From positions 8,742,001 through 8,806,000 of the forward strand of contig NC_003282.8 in the NCBI RefSeq assembly GCF_000002985.6: a DNA stretch of 64,000 nucleotides, read 5' to 3'. Positions within the stretch are counted from its first letter, which is position 1; every line of letters starts with the position of its first letter. Under the pieces are notes generated by a model. It was not told where the DNA came from, did not search any database, and saw only the letters and a list, made by a program, of their open reading frames with translations. Positions 25,885 to 36,720 of the stretch are shown here, piece by piece. Origin of the DNA: Caenorhabditis elegans. Taxonomy: Eukaryota > Nematoda > Chromadorea > Rhabditida > Rhabditidae. The position numbers and the translations under genes are program-made.

Positions 25885-28116
25885 TTATTGCAATTCTTCT
25901 GTGTTTTGAACAATATCGAGATCGCTCCATCCATCGGATAATTCCGTATGATTTGATGACATCTCATCTACAGCTTCCAATTCTCCAATTATCTGATCCT
26001 TCAGTTTCAGCTTAATATCAAACGATTTTTGAATTTCCTGGATATTTGCTTCATAAACTCTCGAGATTTCAGATTTAACTTGTTGAATCTCTTTAAATTG
26101 CTCTGAAATCTTCTTCTCAAGAACTCTTTTCTGATAATATAGCTCAGTGATTTCTCGAGTTCTTTCTTTCATAATCATTTCAGTATTCATTTGTTCTTCT
26201 TTAACATTTTCTTCAAGTTTTTCAATCTTTCGTACATAATCACAGAAATGATCAACCACCTGCAACCATTGCGGGTCATTTCGCATAGTTTTGAGTCCTC
26301 CGGGTTGTTCAAGAATTGCGACAAGACTTTCTGTCTGTTCAAGTTTCAGTTTTTCTAATGTTTGCTCAAGTGGGAATTCTCTGACCTCCTGGTTTGCCTC
26401 TTCGGAAGGATCAGAAATTTTTTCAGAATGGAACGTCAAAATTTCTTGTTCCAAATGGGGATATGTTCTACTAGTCCCTTGACTAGAAGTCTCACTAGAG
26501 ATTTTAAGTGTCAGTTCTCGAACATTACGCTCCAATTTCGGAGAATTTCCAGATTCAGTGCTCACATGACTCTTTAATTTGACAATCTCATCATTCTTAT
26601 CAAAGATTTGATTTTCCAGTGCAGAGACCTTCACTTGACAATCTTTTGTCTTCCATGACAATTCATCTGCCAACATCTTGATCATGTTCTCATTCGAATC
26701 AATCGTTTTTTTCATATCTTTTATCATGTCTTCATCAGTTTTGATTGTAACATTTTGCTTTGAAATTTCACGTTTCACAGAATTCAAAGCAATTTTCAAA
26801 GAATTGTTGAAATTTTCGAGCATCAAACTTTCAACACCTTCGGATTTATCATTCTTGGCAACATTCCGATCATTATTTAGTTCAGTTGATATAGAATTGG
26901 TATCATCAACTGAGAATACTGTTAAATTCTGGTGTTGAAGTTCCAAAAATTTCTCCATGACTTTTTCAATACTATCCTTCTGATAAACATTGAAGGATTC
27001 TTGAAGCATTTTAATCTCTTCATTCTTTTTCTTGAGTTCGGAAAACAGAATATTCTTTCTTTTTTGGAATTCCACTGTCACTAAGAGATAATCATCTTTG
27101 TTTTCCAAAGATGTAACCAGCTGCGATGGATTCAAACTTTCCAAGTTTTTCGTAAGATAGTCAACTTCGTCTTCAAGTTTTTGAATGATCTGTTTGTTGT
27201 CTTCCATCTTTTTTGTTATAAGTATAGGATCCTTGAAATAAAGAGAAAACGTGACTATGATCTTGTCAATAGTTTCCAGCAAGTGGAAAATGTCATAATA
27301 ATCTCCATCATTTAATACTTTTAATTTGTCCAAAAGTTGATCCATCAACTTCTCTTGTTTCGGTGTTTCATCACCAATTAATATTCCACCGTAACCGTTA
27401 ACCGGATATGGCGACAAATCATAAAATTGTTTTTGAAGATCCTCATATTTAGTTTTGAGAATTGAGAAATCTTCATTTCTCATTATCAACAACTTCTTCA
27501 ATCTTCTAGCTTCTGTCTCTGCTTTTATTTGGAAAATTTCGAATTGCATTTCAGCTAGTATTATCTCATCTTCTTGTTCATCGATTAATTTCTCAACTTC
27601 TTCTTTTAATTTTTTGATATTTTGATCTTTTTCTGCCATAGCATTTTGAAAATCTTCTAGTGTTGCAAACTGATATTCAGTGGATGTACTCGTGGATTCT
27701 TGAGTCGAAATTTCAGTGTTCTTGTTTATTCGTTTTACTTCGGAGCTTCTGACTATTTTCTCTGGAGTCCAAAACTTGTCTACTTCCAAAAAATGTGTTT
27801 TTTTGCTTCTGAAAAACATATATTAAGTAACATCTTTAAGATATTCAGGTGCACTTACATTTTTGAAATATTTGGTGACAAACTTTGAATTATCAATCTG
27901 AATTCTTCTGCGGTTCCAGTGAAGCAAGCATAATTCTGAAAATAAAAATTACAGCTTTTGAAACCAATGAAACGAAACAACTATTGTATTTAAAAAATGC
28001 TCACTTCAACTCCATTCTCTTCCACCGCTGCTTCTTTTTTCACACTTTTCCAGTTTATCAATTAAAAATTCAAGTTTCTGTTGTTCAGGTGAAGGCTGAG
28101 ATGCTGTGAACGACAT
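25885..28116 (-). CDS. Coiled-coil array member 1 (longest), 5' frame uncertain
   Basis: The main exon 25885-27808 encodes about 640 residues dominated by charged heptads (EKDQNIKKLKEEVEKLIDEQ, LKLEQTESLVAILEQ, EEQMNTEMIMKERTREITEL), predicted to form a long coiled coil. It ends in an acidic/serine tail with SDGWSDLDIVQ, the array's tryptophan motif. A preceding exon (about 27860-27937) encodes NYACFTGTAEEFRLIIQSLS in matching phase. The first exon begins with the ATG at 28116 (MSFTASQPSPEQQKLEFLID) but does not connect in frame to the next exon: a run of six A (28035-28040) puts it one base out. This is either a frameshift or an undetected splice. There is no recognisable catalytic domain; a scaffold or adaptor role is inference only. 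Confidence 0.8.
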
Positions 28117-29953
28117 AGTTCTGAAAATAGTTAATTTAAATGTAGCAGAAAAATCTTTTCTAGAAAGTAAAAAAAATCAGTAAAAACAAGTACTAAGAGA
28201 AATTGAATAAACCAATCACAATAATGACTTCTTAACAAGCTGAAAAATAATGCAATAGCAAAGAAAAACGAGTAGTTTCGGTAACTCCATAGTACATTAT
28301 TTCGTTATTGGGATCATCATATCATTTATTGATGAGGATATTATGAGTTAATTCTAATAACCCGAGAGTAAAGGCAAAAAATAGCATGGAGTGAAAAAAC
28401 GGATCAAGCAAAGAAATCGTGTTAACTTTTATAACATCTAGTTGACACTGTCAGACCAAAAACTTAATAAAATTTTCACTTGTACATAACAGCTAGCTGA
28501 AACTGTAATTTAATTTTATATTCCCTCGGTCAATTCTAGCTAAATTAGCGATTCTGAGCTAAGCCTTCATTTCAAAATTAACAAAAAAAATGCAATGAAA
28601 TTTTCACTTGTACATAACAGCTAGCTGAAACTGTAATTTAATTTTATATTCTCTCGGTCAATTCTAGCTAAATTAGCGATTCTGAGCTAAGACTTCATTT
28701 CAAAAATAACAAAAAAAATGAATTGAAATTTTCACTTGTACATAACAGCTAGCTGAAACTGCAATTTAATTTTATATTCCTTCAGTCAATTTCAGCTAAA
28801 TTAGCAATTTTGAGCTAAGTGTTGTTGTTTCTTAAAACAATGCAAATTTTGATGGTTTTTCGTGTTCAGTGAACAAACAAACAAACAAAAAAATTCTGGT
28901 AAATAACCACAAGCTGAAACTGTGAGATAATTTTTTAGTGACCATTGAGTGACTGCTCATAGACAGTGGCTTGGAATTAAGACTAGAATGATTATCTCTC
29001 ATGATAACATATTATACAGAGAAGTTGGGAAGAATGTAGGTCATTGTAAAGCGACAGACAGGTCGCATTGATCAAAGAGAATATAAGTCGAACTCTTTCG
29101 TTTGGTAACTTGAGGGCCAATGTTATTTGCTATTAGGGAAAATTAACATTTAAGGAGCAAAGGATTGCAAACAAAATGCGATAAGATATATGATTATAGT
29201 ATTTTATCTTTTGTAAGTGTTGCCATAATTTCAGTAACGAAAAAAATAACAAGGCAATTTTAGATGTTAGGAAAATCGAATTTGTCTGACTAGCCAACGA
29301 ATGTTCTCAATTGAAGTTATTGTTCTTTTTTAAGATGTTTTCATACAAATTAGTCAGTTTTCGAAGCTTCAGCCACACTTATCCGAATTGAGCAATTTCA
29401 AAACTATTTTTTGTAAAATAAAATACATCTCCGAAAATTTACATCGAGTTCCCAACAATACTGTATGGATAGAAAATACCTACCAATACTGCACATGAAA
29501 CGCTCTGAAAATAATCGGAAAGGAAATGAGAACCTTTTAAATATAAAATGAGCACAATAAGTAATACTAACTTTATTGAGAAAGAACATAATTGTTATGA
29601 GAATAGTTTTTAAATGAGGTGAGAAACAGAATATCCCTGAGAATAAGTGAAGATACTTGAAAATTTGTGAAATAGTAATAAGTAAAATGTTTTCACATTA
29701 GTATAAACAATGACAGAGTCACGCAAAAGTACGGGAAACATATGAAGTTTATAATACAGTGCAGTACAGAAAAGGTACAAAGTTTACAAGAATACAATTG
29801 TTTTTTAAAAATAATTTTTTGTTGAAGGCTTAAGGTAATACGATTAAAGAGCTACTTTCTTCCAATACGAAGTTGAATTTAAAATTTAAAAGGAAAAAAG
29901 GAAAAAAATTAAAAAGCATATGAAAAATCGGGGCGCATTTTTAGTGCAAAAAA
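28117..29953. other. Intergenic region between coiled-coil members 1 and 2
   Basis: About 1.8 kb. Contains the 128 bp tandem repeat array (28471-28820) listed separately. The rest is AT-rich; a minus-strand frame at 29404-29589 has no supporting features. Confidence 0.5.
28471..28820. repeat. 128 bp tandem repeat, about 2.8 copies
   Basis: Units start at 28471, 28599 and 28727 with AATTTTCACTTGTACATAAC, giving a period of exactly 128 bp. Each unit contains CAGCTAGCTGAAACTG and CTAGCTAAATTAGCGATTCT. Copies 1 and 2 are nearly identical and copy 3 is slightly diverged. A further fragment (AAGCTGAAACTGTGA) appears near 28911. Located between two array genes, well away from either coding region. 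Confidence 0.9.
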
Positions 29954-31188
29954 TTAGATGGCATTTATTTTATCCCATCCATCTGAATCTTCACTGTGTG
30001 TGGATTTATTGTCGTCATCTTGATCGATCATTGTATCATCAGCTTCTCCTTCTTGATTGATAAGAAGACCTTGCAGTTTTTCCGAAAGTTCCGAAATCTT
30101 CAAATCCTTCTCTCTCAATGCATCATGCATCTTCTGAATTTCAGCGGATCGTTCGCTATTTTGAATAAGTTCCATCAGACACTCAATTTTGCTATCTTTT
30201 TCCATGATTTCTCTTTTATGATTTGCAATCTGTTCTTCTTTTGATTCACATTCTCTCTTTGAATTGGCTGAAATAAAAGAAAATGCTTACAGATGTGTGT
30301 AAAACCCCTAGAAAACTTTCACAAGCTTACCTGTCAATACTTCAAATTGCCCCAATAAGTTGTGCTTCCACTCTTCAGTTCGAAGTTTAAGATCTTCAAC
30401 TGATGTATTAAGCGTGGCTTTTTCCTGCTGAGTGTTTGCAAGTTGCATCTCTAACGCCATGACGGTCGAGTTATGTTGATCCAAAATATGACTGATGTCT
30501 TGTCCCACATGTTTTTGGCGTTCTTCTGAAAATTATAGATGGTAATTTTTAATTAATACTTTAATATATAATAGAACAGCTCGTTTTTTCAATCAACTTC
30601 ATCTGTTTTCTAACCAATGTTGGCCAACTTTCAGTAAAACAATAGCTTACCTTCAAGATCGGATTCCAATTTAGCAATTCTATCTTCCGCTCTTTTGGCA
30701 CGTCTACACATCTTTCCTGTATTCATATCCGCTGAGCACAGTTCTTTTCTCAACGTACGAATCTTTGCCTTCTTTCTCTCAACATCACCATCGATCTGTT
30801 TACGAAGATTCGAAATTGTTTTGTTTTTTCCAAATATTTCTTCTGAATGAATATTTTCCATTTCTTCCTTCTGTTGAATCAACATGCGGCTCTCTTCCTT
30901 ACACCTCTCAATTTCTTCTGATTGCTTTTTGAGTAACTCCTCCTGATTTTTGATAGTTGCCCGAAGCTCACTACCACATTCTCCAGGTTCCAAAAGTTGC
31001 TGCTCAAGTTGAATAATTCGTGCTTCACTCTCTCGAAAATCTTTTTGAAGAATCTCCGTATGTAGAGAGCATTGCTCAATAAGCTTATCTCTCATCACCA
31101 ATTGTTCCAAAGTTTCCCATTGTTTCTTTTCCAATTGATCGATGTCGATTTTCGCTTGTGCCAATTCAGCTTTCAGGTTGTCCATCAT
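29954..31188 (-). CDS. Coiled-coil array member 2
   Basis: Three phase-consistent exons: about 30651-31188, 30331-30526 and 29954-30267, about 345 residues. The start (MMDNLKAELAQAKIDIDQLE) resembles the N-terminal segment of the other members in a shortened form. The middle is charged coiled coil (EELLKKQSEEIERCKEESRM). The last exon begins NSKRECESKEEQIANHKREI, has the block EKLQGLLINQEGE shared with member 3 (EQLQGLLINRDKE), and ends HSEDSDGWDKINAI, the clearest copy of the array's tryptophan tail. It is intact in every respect. Function unknown; the tail would suit binding to a small recognition domain (see findings). Confidence 0.85.
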
Positions 31189-31562
31189 ACTTTCCAGTCC
31201 AAGTTACTAAAATATCAATTTAGACTCCATGTATTGAGGTAATAAAAAAGGTATTTGAAAAGGTGTAAAACCTTCCAAAAATCACAAGAAGTATTTGAAA
31301 AAAATGTAAAAATTTTATAACGACGAGGTTGAAAAAAACACTGAAAAATCAAGTAAAGCCCTGAGAGGAAATAGGTCGAAATGGAATTTTAGAATTATTG
31401 AGGAAAAGATTCAAGAATATGATATACAACTTACACGAAGAATTTACAATTTTGAAGAACAAAGGAAAATGAATAAAAATGCAAAATAGTTAATTTGAAT
31501 ATTAAAATAAATAGAATTTGACAGAAAAAATTCAGAAAATTGAAATTACGAATTAAAAAAGC
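31189..31562. other. Short intergenic gap upstream of array member 2
   Basis: About 370 bp, very AT-rich. Presumed promoter of array member 2; no other feature seen. Confidence 0.4.
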
Positions 31563-31643
31563 TTAAGCATCGCTCATATGATCCCATCCATCTGATTCTT
31601 CACTTTTCAATGATCTACTGCACGAGCCCAAGTTAAACAAAGC
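31563..31643 (-). pseudogene. Orphan terminal exon of the coiled-coil family
   Basis: After an AG acceptor at 31644-31646 (minus strand) the frame reads ALFNLGSCSRSLKSEESDGW followed by DHMSDA and a stop, i.e. the family's last-exon tail. No coding exon lies immediately upstream in a matching phase. Member 3's exons end in phase 1, which would give an immediate stop here. It is therefore either a stranded remnant of a lost array member or a rarely used alternative end. Confidence 0.65.
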
Positions 31644-31900
31644 CTGAAAATTCGGTTTTCCCACTTTGTCCAGGTCTTCAAAATAGAATTTCAAAACAAC
31701 AAATCAACGAAAATTCGAGAAAAAAAATTAAAAACTCATTATGTATTAATTGAGAAAAAAAAGGAAAAACAAAAACGAAACAAGATGAAAATTAGATACC
31801 AGAGCTTGCTACTTACAAAATAAACAAAAATATTTACATACATGTTGCATCACTAATAAAATGAACTTAACGTATCAGTTAGAACATGGAAAAATGGAAA

Positions 31901-33274
31901 TCAAATGTCATTCATCAGATCCCAACTATTAGATGCTTGACTCTTTGAAGATTATCCGTCAGAATCCCCATCGTATTCGAATTGCTGCAAATCCTCCACT
32001 TTTGTTTCTTTGTCCCGATTAATCAGAAGTCCTTGAAGTTGCTCGGTAAGTTTCGAAATTTGCTCATCTTTCTCTTTCAGAGCTTTTTGCATTTTCTGAA
32101 TTTCTTCATTTTTCAGACAATTCTTCATGCTTGCGATAGGATACGAGGAAGAAGCTAAAACAATTTCTTCAGAGTTAATCAGATATTATTAAAACAAAAA
32201 AGCTCACCTTCCAACTCTTCTGAAGAAATAACTCTTCTCTTTTTAGTTCCACTAGAACTATGGGAGTTGGTTTCCATTGCATTATCTTTACTGCTCGCTT
32301 TTCCTCTATTTTCTGAGTGGTAGATTAATTCGATGTCAGGATCCCTCTGTTTCATGAATTGAGATGATAAACTTTGTGATTTTTCTGAAAATATAAAAAC
32401 ATACTTTTCTGTTCTTGCATTTTTCCGGTAAACATGTTCATAAAAATTTCTTACCATTTCGAGACTGTGCTTCTCTCAAGCTATTTTCTCTTCTCTCGAG
32501 CTCTTTTCTCAATCTTAAAATTTCTTGGTTCTCATGCTTTCAATATACTTTTCAAGCTTCAAAATTCTCTCATCTTTTTCATTCATCAGTATCTTATTCT
32601 CTGTTGTAAGCTTCTGGATCTTCCACGTTTCAGATTGTTTCTGAGCTTCAAGACTTTCCTTCAAAATGTCAATTTCACTATCTCTAGCAGGCGATGAACG
32701 AAGTTTCAAAATTTCTTTCTGAAGCATTGAACATAGTTCATTTTGATTTGGAAGTTGCTCCAGATAATTCAGCCGTTCATCTTTTTCTGCCAATTTTTTC
32801 TCGAGATCTTCGATTCGCTGAGTAAGCTTCAGATGATGCGCTTCCTTAAGTTTGAGCTGATCCTTTGCATTTCTGTAGTTTTCTTCGAGTTTTTTAGTCT
32901 TCAATTTATTATTTTCAAAAATCATCTCAATTTGATCATTTGCCTGCCAGAGTTCAGTTTTCAAGCGCTCATGTGCATTTGCAGACTTTTGAAAATCCTG
33001 AAATATAGTATTTTAATGAGTAAAGAGCTTATTTTTAAACCTTTAGTATCTTGAACGGATTATCACTGTCAAGAAAACCACTTCCAGGAAAAGCACCAGA
33101 GATATATTTTATCAAAAGACGTCGTTCTTGTTTTTCTTTTTGTTTTGCCACCTCACAGCGCAAGCATTTAGAGTTCTTCCCGTTCACTTTTTTGATATTT
33201 CCTGAAGAGGGAACGGTGCCTTTACGATGAGCTGTAGAGCTTGAAGCTTCAGAGTTACGATCGTCCATGCTCAT
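31901..33274 (-). pseudogene. Coiled-coil array member 3, carrying a frameshift and a premature stop
   Basis: Five exons can be traced: 33041-33274 (MSMDDRNSEASSSTAHRKGT, with a CLRCEVAKQKEKQERR block), about 32475-33000 (TELWQANDQIEMIFENNKLK, the family N-terminal segment, then heptads), about 32213-32385 (ending SSGTKKRRVISSEELEG, a basic nuclear-signal-like patch), and a last exon about 31901-32154. Two lesions are visible. Near 32530-32540 the frame breaks by one base, exactly where the close paralogue (member 4) reads KYIRNNENQDVV and this gene reads KYIES then ENQEILRLRKELE in another frame. At 31952-31954 a TAA lies where member 4 has Glu, cutting off SSKSQASNSWDLMNDI. All other splice phases still fit, so decay looks recent. 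Confidence 0.75.
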
Positions 33275-33694
33275 CTTCCTGCTGACTGGTAAATTTCTTT
33301 AAAAGTGTGTCGAAGTTCTGTAATAGAAACAATATTATATCAGAATGAAAATACAAGAAAAAAAAATTCGATATTCAAACGGCAATGATAACCATCTATT
33401 GAAAAAAAGCAAACCACATGCTTTGAAATATAAAGATTTTTTTGAATAAGAAATATTGACATAGAAAATATTCCGCCCATGTTTTTATCGGTTTTATGTA
33501 GCTGAAATTTCAAAACCAACTGTGGAATTGTGCACGGGGGAACTTTAAAAAGGTCATCAGTGGGAAAACAATATGAGAAAAAATGTACATTCCTGAGTAA
33601 GTTGAATATTTGAAAGGTAGAAATATGGAAAATGAAGAAACAAAAATAATACATCAAAGCAACAAAATTGGATCATTAAAAGAGTGAAACTAAC
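33275..33694. other. Short intergenic gap between members 3 and 4
   Basis: About 420 bp, AT-rich. It must hold the promoter of member 3 and the 3' end of member 4. No other feature recognised. Confidence 0.4.
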
Positions 33695-36106
33695 TCAAAA
33701 AATATCATCAATTTGGTCCCAACTAGAAGTTTCACTTTTTACCGACTCTCCATCCGATTCGTCGTTATAATCATATTCATATTCTTCTATTGGATCCTCT
33801 TGATCCACGCGTTTATTATTCTGATTGGTCTTTTGTTTGAGATCAGAAACTGTTTGATCTTTCTCTTTCAGTTGGGCCAGCGCCCCGTGGATTTTTTTAG
33901 CTTCCATAAAGTTACCCGAAACATCCTCTGAAGGTCCTTCTGTATTAATTAACGTGGTAACATCTTTCTTCGTAGTTTCGATTATTTTTGCTAATTCCAA
34001 AAACTTTGCATCGTCCAAATCTTCATAGTTGTGGAATAAATCTTTAAAAAGGCAACGATATTGAATTGAAGACTCAAATCTTTACCTTCAGGATCGTCAA
34101 CCATTCGACGTTTTTTCGGTCTACCAGATGGGCCTGGGGCTTCTGAAAAAAAAAGATTGTTAAAAATTGGATATCAAAAAGTCATTTCTGTAATTTGAAT
34201 TAAAAAATTGTCTAATTTTTTAAGAAAATTTTATGAATTTTAATTAGACTTGCAATTCATTCTTAAAGGAAGATTTGATTGAACCAATTATGATTTTAAA
34301 TATAAATATAATCTTAATTTTGGTTTTTTTTTTCAAAAATGGGACATCACTTGCGGTCGAAGTTCTCACACGATATTTTGGCAATCTTCCAGTATAACAA
34401 GAACATGCACTCACCTTTGTTCGTAAAAATATTTTTCGATATTTGACGGAATATATTTGCATAATCTTTGATTTCAAACTTTGCAATTTTAACATTTTTC
34501 TCATGAATTTCTTTTGATTGCTCCCGGATGAGATTTTTAATTTCCGAGTTCCTTTCCTCGATTAATCTTTCAATTTGTTCAGCGTTAATTTCTTGTCGTT
34601 TACTCAATTCCGCTTCAAGCGTTTTGATCATTTTTGCTTGAGCCTCGAGTTCCAATCTGTGTTGTGCCATCGAGATTTTTATTGTCGAGTCATCAGTTGA
34701 GGGTTCGTCTGAAATGAATGAATTACTTTGCAAAAAAAAACAAAAAATTTTACTAGTTTTCCAGAATTTAACAAAATATTACAGAGCTTATTCTTATTTT
34801 CTTTTTTTAACAGTTGAAAAAGTTAGATAAATGTTACTTTTAGAATTACAATTAAAATGATCAAAATATTTCAAAATGTCAGTATTTCATATGATCGTAA
34901 CACTAGTTACCTTTTGTAGCCTGACTTCTAAGTCTTTCCAATTCCCTAGTAAGGGCAACGACATCCTGATTTTCGTTGTTTCTAATATACTTTTCAAGCT
35001 CCAAAATCTTTTGATCTTTCTCCGCTAATTCTAGCGAATGTTTCATAGTAAGCTGACAGGTCGTTTCATATTCCCGTTCCTCAAAATCGTTCAGTTTTTG
35101 TTCTTTTGTCTCCAATATGCTTTCGAGGTCCTCAACGCGTTTCATGCATCTCTGGATGATTTCTTCCTGGATTTTCTCTTGGGCTTTTGCTTCTAAGTTT
35201 ATTTTATTAAGAGCATCGAGTTCCAGCTTATTGTGTTCAACAATCATATTAATCTGATCGTTCGCATGTTTCAGTTCGGCTTTTAATTTTTCTTCTTGCT
35301 CGATGCTTTTTGTCAATTCCTGAAACGAAAAAATAAGTAAAACCTTTTTTCAGTTTACTTTAAAGTCCAATCAGGAAATTAGTCACATAAAAATTTATTA
35401 ACTGCAGAAATGTTTTCGGTTTCCCTATTTGCATTGCTGATAGTTTCATTTTTTTTAGCGACCAAACATAGGGAAATGAAAAATATTGTTTTTTTTTCAA
35501 ATTCGTGCTTTGAGCTATTTTTATTGCCTGGTATAAGGTCTTAAAATTTCAAGAAAATAACACTGCACTTTGAAAAAAATTCAAGCCGGAACGGTCAAAA
35601 GTCGGCTCATTTTTGTACATCAAACGGCTATTAACCGGTGACTGGCCAAAGAGGGGCCGAAGATTGCTCGAACTACATCTTTTGTGGCATTTTCAGAAGT
35701 CGTTTTTTAACAAAATCTTTAATAATAATGTTTCAATTCGATTAAAAAAACATACATCTCTTAATCGCCATTTTTGAAGATTTCGAAGAAAACTAGGAAC
35801 ATTGTCATCCAGATTGGAATAAAAAGGGCGTTGTATTGGATTTGATAGTGCTGGCTTCTCGGAAAACCGTTGAAGTACGACAAACATCTCATCAATTATT
35901 GTTCCATTTGCTATTATGTCATTCACAATTTTTTCGAGGCCTTCCTTTGTGATAGTATTCAAAATATTCAACACATTCTTCGGGTGTTGATCATCTTCTC
36001 CAACTTCATTTGCTTCATCTTCCTCGGTTTTTTGGGAAATTTCAAGTAATCGCTGGGCAATGGATTCTAAGTTAGCTCTACGCCGTGTTGTAAAACGATC
36101 TTCCAT
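33695..36106 (-). CDS. Coiled-coil array member 4
   Basis: Five phase-consistent exons: 35752-36106, about 34910-35319, about 34420-34712, about 34087-34142 and 33695-34042. The first exon (MEDRFTTRRRANLESIAQRL) is mostly globular-looking and acidic. The second opens ELTKSIEQEEKLKAELKHAN then DQINMIVEHNKLELDALN, the family N-terminal segment, and continues as coiled coil ending KYIRNNENQDVVALTRELER. A tiny separate exon encodes EAPGPSGRPKKRRMVDDPEG, a good nuclear-localisation-type cluster. The last exon ends SVKSETSSWDQIDDIF, the tryptophan tail. The gene is intact and is the best reference for the broken member 3 next to it. The 430 bp first intron contains no recognisable element. Confidence 0.83.
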
Positions 36107-36720
36107 GATTGAAACCTTATTGAATCAGGTAACAGAAGAAATTCTCTGAAATTTCAAAAAATTCCATTTGAAACGACTAGAAAATCAATCATAGACTCCG
36201 CCCTTATAGTAAGTTTTTTTTTCGCTCAAAAGTTTTAGTAGAACAAAATGAGACCAAACTCAAACAAGTATAAAAAAGTATTAAGAAACAAGTTTAGAAA
36301 TAAAAAAGGTGATTCCAACCTTCAAGAAACATGATTTGAAAAGATATATAATAAATTAATTAATAATATTTATTTTGTTCTTGAGCAAGAAAATAGGTTT
36401 AAAGTATAATAATTGGTTTCCGTAAAAATGAAATCCTGAGAATGAATGTGAGCAGTTGAAATAAAAATAATGAGAAAGAAGGAATCAAGAGGCATACGAA
36501 TGAGAAAATGCATTTAAAAATATTAATGAATCACAGAAAAACTGTCGTCCAAAATGAAATATCGAAATCCTTATTTTTGAAATAAAAAGTGAAATTGAGT
36601 TACCGCGAAAGACAAACAAGAGTTTTTTGGAAAAAATAAAAAAAAAGTTATTAACAAATTACGGACCCAATCTTTTTCAATAAATATATAGCAAGACCAT
36701 GTAGAATTTTTTAAGGGATT
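36107..36720. other. Intergenic gap between members 4 and 5
   Basis: About 610 bp. AT-rich, no coding frame or structured repeat noticed. Presumed promoter of member 4. Confidence 0.4.
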
